Part shown: positions 61,863 to 64,000 of the stretch, in pieces | Position numbering within the stretch: position 1 is the stretch's first letter | Layout of the letters: every line of letters begins with the position of its first letter | Assembly (NCBI RefSeq): GCF_008298035.1 | Contig: NZ_CP042910.1 | Location: 186,001-250,000, forward strand | Source of the DNA: Gimesia maris | Lineage (GTDB): Bacteria; Planctomycetota; Planctomycetia; Planctomycetales; Planctomycetaceae | Reading direction: 5' to 3' | Length of the DNA stretch: 64,000 nt | Notes under the pieces: generated by a model | Told to the model about the DNA's origin: nothing | Databases searched by the model: none | Seen by the model: the letters and a program-made list of their open reading frames with translations, nothing else | Position numbers and translations under genes: made by a program

Positions 61863-64000
61863 ATGCGGTTGATTCCAATACGGTTATTCTGTTTTGTAAC
61901 GGGCCTGGTCTGCTGCCTCGGTTCATCAGGGGGACAGGAGAAAGAGACGCCGTCGAAAACACGGATTCATGCCAGCCGCATTCAGGAAAATGTCGCGCGG
62001 ATCTACCGCGAGATGCCCGGCCTGGAGCCATCAGCGTCGCGCAGCAGAATCACGGACGGAGAACCGGGGAAAGCGCACCTGGTGCCGGTGACACTGCCTT
62101 CGATTCTGCCCGCCCGCTTAAAGGAAGCGAAAACGACGGTGCAGCTGCCTTCCGAATTCAGTGATGTTGCCGAAGGGGGCGGCGGGCGGTTTCTGATTTT
62201 CTATCTGAAAAAACTCAATCAGCTGGCCGTATTTGATGTGTCCGCGGCCCGGATTATCAAATATCTGCCTCTCGATGCGGAAGATGTAGCGATTGCCGCC
62301 AGCGCGGACAAGCTGCTGGTTGTGGCGCGCGATAAAGGTTTTATCCGACGCTATGACCTGTTGACTTTCGAGCAGGAACTGACAAAGCCGTTACCGGAAC
62401 CGGACATGTTCTACAGAATCGCAATGGGCTCTGCGTCGAATGGTCCCTTTCTGCTGTGTAGCGGAGAACAACTCCCTAAACAATGGGTGCTCTATGATCT
62501 GGCAACGCTGGAGCCCAATGGAATGCAGGTTGAAGCAGATCGCTTCGATGTCCGCGGGGGCCGCGAACTGCTGCTCCGTGCTTCAGCCAACGGGCGTCTG
62601 TTTACACTGCATGATCTGCATCATGCAGCAAGTATCGTGGTGGGCCAGAAATCGATCACGAAGCATTTCAATACCCATTCCGGCGGCTATCCCTTTCCCA
62701 GCGCGGACGGTAAAACCATTTATCTGAATGGGAAAGTTTACAACCGCGAAATGAAACCCCAGGCTTCGCCTTTCAAGTTACCAGGTATTCCAAGCAGTAC
62801 CGGCGATTTCTTTCTGACGCGTGGCGATGACGCGAAGAGTTCTACTTTGCAGATCATGCAGCCAGGTAATCCCGAGCCTCTGGTATCCGTTCCTGACATT
62901 GGTGAGCCGACACAGGGGCCTTATTACGCGCTATGGAGAGGGCGTGAAAATGGTTACCGGTTGTATTTCGTGCCCGATGCTAAAATGCTGATCTTTCTGC
63001 CCCTTGATAATCGCCAGATTGAGCTCCACCGGTTCGATTTTGAACAGGCCTTGAAGAAGTCTGGTAAGGATTATCTGTTCCTGGCCAGTCGTCCTCCTTT
63101 AACCGTTGCGCGGGGAGCCACTTATACTTACCAGGTCAACGTGAACAGCAGTCCGGCAAAGGTGAAATACACAATGACTATCGGCCCGGAGGGGATGACC
63201 GTGAGCCCCGAAGGACTGGTGAAGTGGCAGGTCCCCCACGACTTTGCCGGAAAACAGACCGAAGTTGTGCTGACCATTTCCAATGAGGCAGGCAAGGAAG
63301 TTCTGCAGACCTGCAAATTAGGAATCGAGGGAGAGAATACTGCTCCCGAAACCGCGTCTAAAGAAGCAGTGACCTCTCCCGATGCAGATATCAGCACAGC
63401 GACGAACTCTACGGAAATGCCTGTTATTAAACCGGTTTCATTCAAGGAAGATCAGAAGCAGATCCAACTGCCGGCACCGATGACCGACCTGGTGGTGGGC
63501 GGGGGCGGACGCTATCTGATCATGTATTTAAAAAATCTGAAGCGGCTGGCAGTCTTTGACTGTTCCCAGGCAGCCATCGTGAAGTACCTCCCTGTCGATT
63601 CAGAAGATGTTCTGATCGCGGCCAGCGGATATCATCTGATCGTCCTGCTTCGCGATAAGATGTTAATCCAGCGCTGGAATTTAAAGACACTGCAGCGCGA
63701 ATTGATGATCCCCGCGCCCACCACGGTTCCGGTGGGAGGGATGGTAATGGGCAGCGCTTCACAAGGACCTCTGGTGCTGATCTGTGATACGGGGCCGTCG
63801 TTCCTGTTTCTTGATCCGAATACCATGCAGCCGATCGAGCTGGAATTGATGCGCGGATCGGACAGGAACCGTGGTACCTATCGTGGCGTCGAGTCGCGTT
63901 ATTTGAAATACGCGCATGCGTCGGCAAATGGTCGGGTGATTGCTGTCGGAGAGACGATTCTATTACTGAATGACATGACTTATGAGAGACGTCTCAGTCC
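61863..64000 (+). CDS. Array paralogue E: first two propeller/Ig modules (partial)
   Basis: The frame is open from ATG 61863 to the window end (712 codons so far) with no stop. It begins MRLIPIRLFCFVTGLVCC, a signal peptide. Module one opens with GKAHLVPVTLPSI and has GGGGRFLIFYLKKLNQLAVF, VARDKGFIRRYDLLTF and MGSASNGPFLL, ending with an Ig-like domain (GMTVSPEGLVKWQVPHDF). Module two, of the second type, starts near 63460 with LVVGGGGRYLIMYLKNLKRL, IQRWNLKTLQRELM and MGSASQGPLVL, and is cut by the edge. The tail with SHD1 and the DUF1559-type domain should lie beyond the window. It is closest to paralogue A in module one. Confidence 0.8.
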   Translation, partial: MRLIPIRLFCFVTGLVCCLGSSGGQEKETPSKTRIHASRIQENVARIYREMPGLEPSASRSRITDGEPGKAHLVPVTLPSILPARLKEAKTTVQLPSEFSDVAEGGGGRFLIFYLKKLNQLAVFDVSAARIIKYLPLDAEDVAIAASADKLLVVARDKGFIRRYDLLTFEQELTKPLPEPDMFYRIAMGSASNGPFLLCSGEQLPKQWVLYDLATLEPNGMQVEADRFDVRGGRELLLRASANGRLFTLHDLHHAASIVVGQKSITKHFNTHSGGYPFPSADGKTIYLNGKVYNREMKPQASPFKLPGIPSSTGDFFLTRGDDAKSSTLQIMQPGNPEPLVSVPDIGEPTQGPYYALWRGRENGYRLYFVPDAKMLIFLPLDNRQIELHRFDFEQALKKSGKDYLFLASRPPLTVARGATYTYQVNVNSSPAKVKYTMTIGPEGMTVSPEGLVKWQVPHDFAGKQTEVVLTISNEAGKEVLQTCKLGIEGENTAPETASKEAVTSPDADISTATNSTEMPVIKPVSFKEDQKQIQLPAPMTDLVVGGGGRYLIMYLKNLKRLAVFDCSQAAIVKYLPVDSEDVLIAASGYHLIVLLRDKMLIQRWNLKTLQRELMIPAPTTVPVGGMVMGSASQGPLVLICDTGPSFLFLDPNTMQPIELELMRGSDRNRGTYRGVESRYLKYAHASANGRVIAVGETILLLNDMTYERRLS

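Noticed and set aside
48574-64000. Reading the modular array as a CRISPR, prophage tail or toxin-immunity cluster
   Set aside because: There are no short spaced repeats, no phage structural or integrase genes, and no small immunity-type genes between members; all have signal peptides and share one architecture.

Overview
The window looks like chromosomal DNA of a planctomycete, most likely close to Gimesia. This is inferred from family content, not from a marker gene: DUF1559 prepilin-like proteins, DUF1501 and DUF1549/DUF1553 planctomycete-cytochrome pairs, dehydrogenase/HEAT/CxxCH proteins, a DUF1570 peptidase, an arylsulfatase, SHD1-domain proteins, a PVC small basic protein, and roughly 50% GC by eye. 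I recognised no rRNA, tRNA, insertion sequence, prophage or CRISPR array.

Layout. 1-1169 (-): HlyD-type adaptor and the start of an M50-like metalloprotease gene. 1492-3166 (+): a Tat-exported NHL propeller protein and an unknown protein. 3179-7164 (-): a sugar-dehydrogenase-like propeller gene overlapping a five-heme cytochrome c gene. 7378-12326 (-): two cassettes of a small lipoprotein plus a DUF1559 protein, flanking an SGNH hydrolase gene; the first DUF1559 gene has an in-frame amber codon. 12598-18610 (-): DUF1570 peptidase, a very large LptC/LptA-like protein, and KdsD. 19151-22039 (+): Obg GTPase, a small membrane protein and a predicted gluzincin. 22176-28477 (-): a 2-aminoethylphosphonate catabolic cluster (FAD oxidoreductase, organophosphate-antiporter-like MFS, PhnZ-like HD protein, PhnX, PhnW, alcohol dehydrogenase) facing a XylR/AraC-type regulator (28791-29957, +). 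30091-42166: mixed metabolism and housekeeping (formamidase-like protein, GNAT, large CxxCH dehydrogenase, GH32-like propeller, GH3-type adenylating enzyme, small basic protein, sodium symporter, NrdR). 42182-48198 (-): DUF1501 and DUF1549/1553 pair plus an arylsulfatase.

48574-64000 (+) holds the most unusual content: five consecutive same-strand genes for giant exported paralogues, the last cut by the window end. They are built from two kinds of repeated propeller-like plus Ig-like module, followed in the complete long members by a charged helix, an SHD1 domain and a DUF1559-type C-terminal domain that has lost its prepilin N-terminus. I know of no described function for this array and treat it as the best candidate for an undescribed system.

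The non-coding DNA holds several perfect inverted repeats: two convincing intrinsic terminators, a strong dyad ahead of the multiheme gene, a hairpin just before the gluzincin start, a hairpin in the phosphonate divergent promoter region, and mutually exclusive pairings ahead of obg. All protein functions are read from motifs and family memory; no searches were run.
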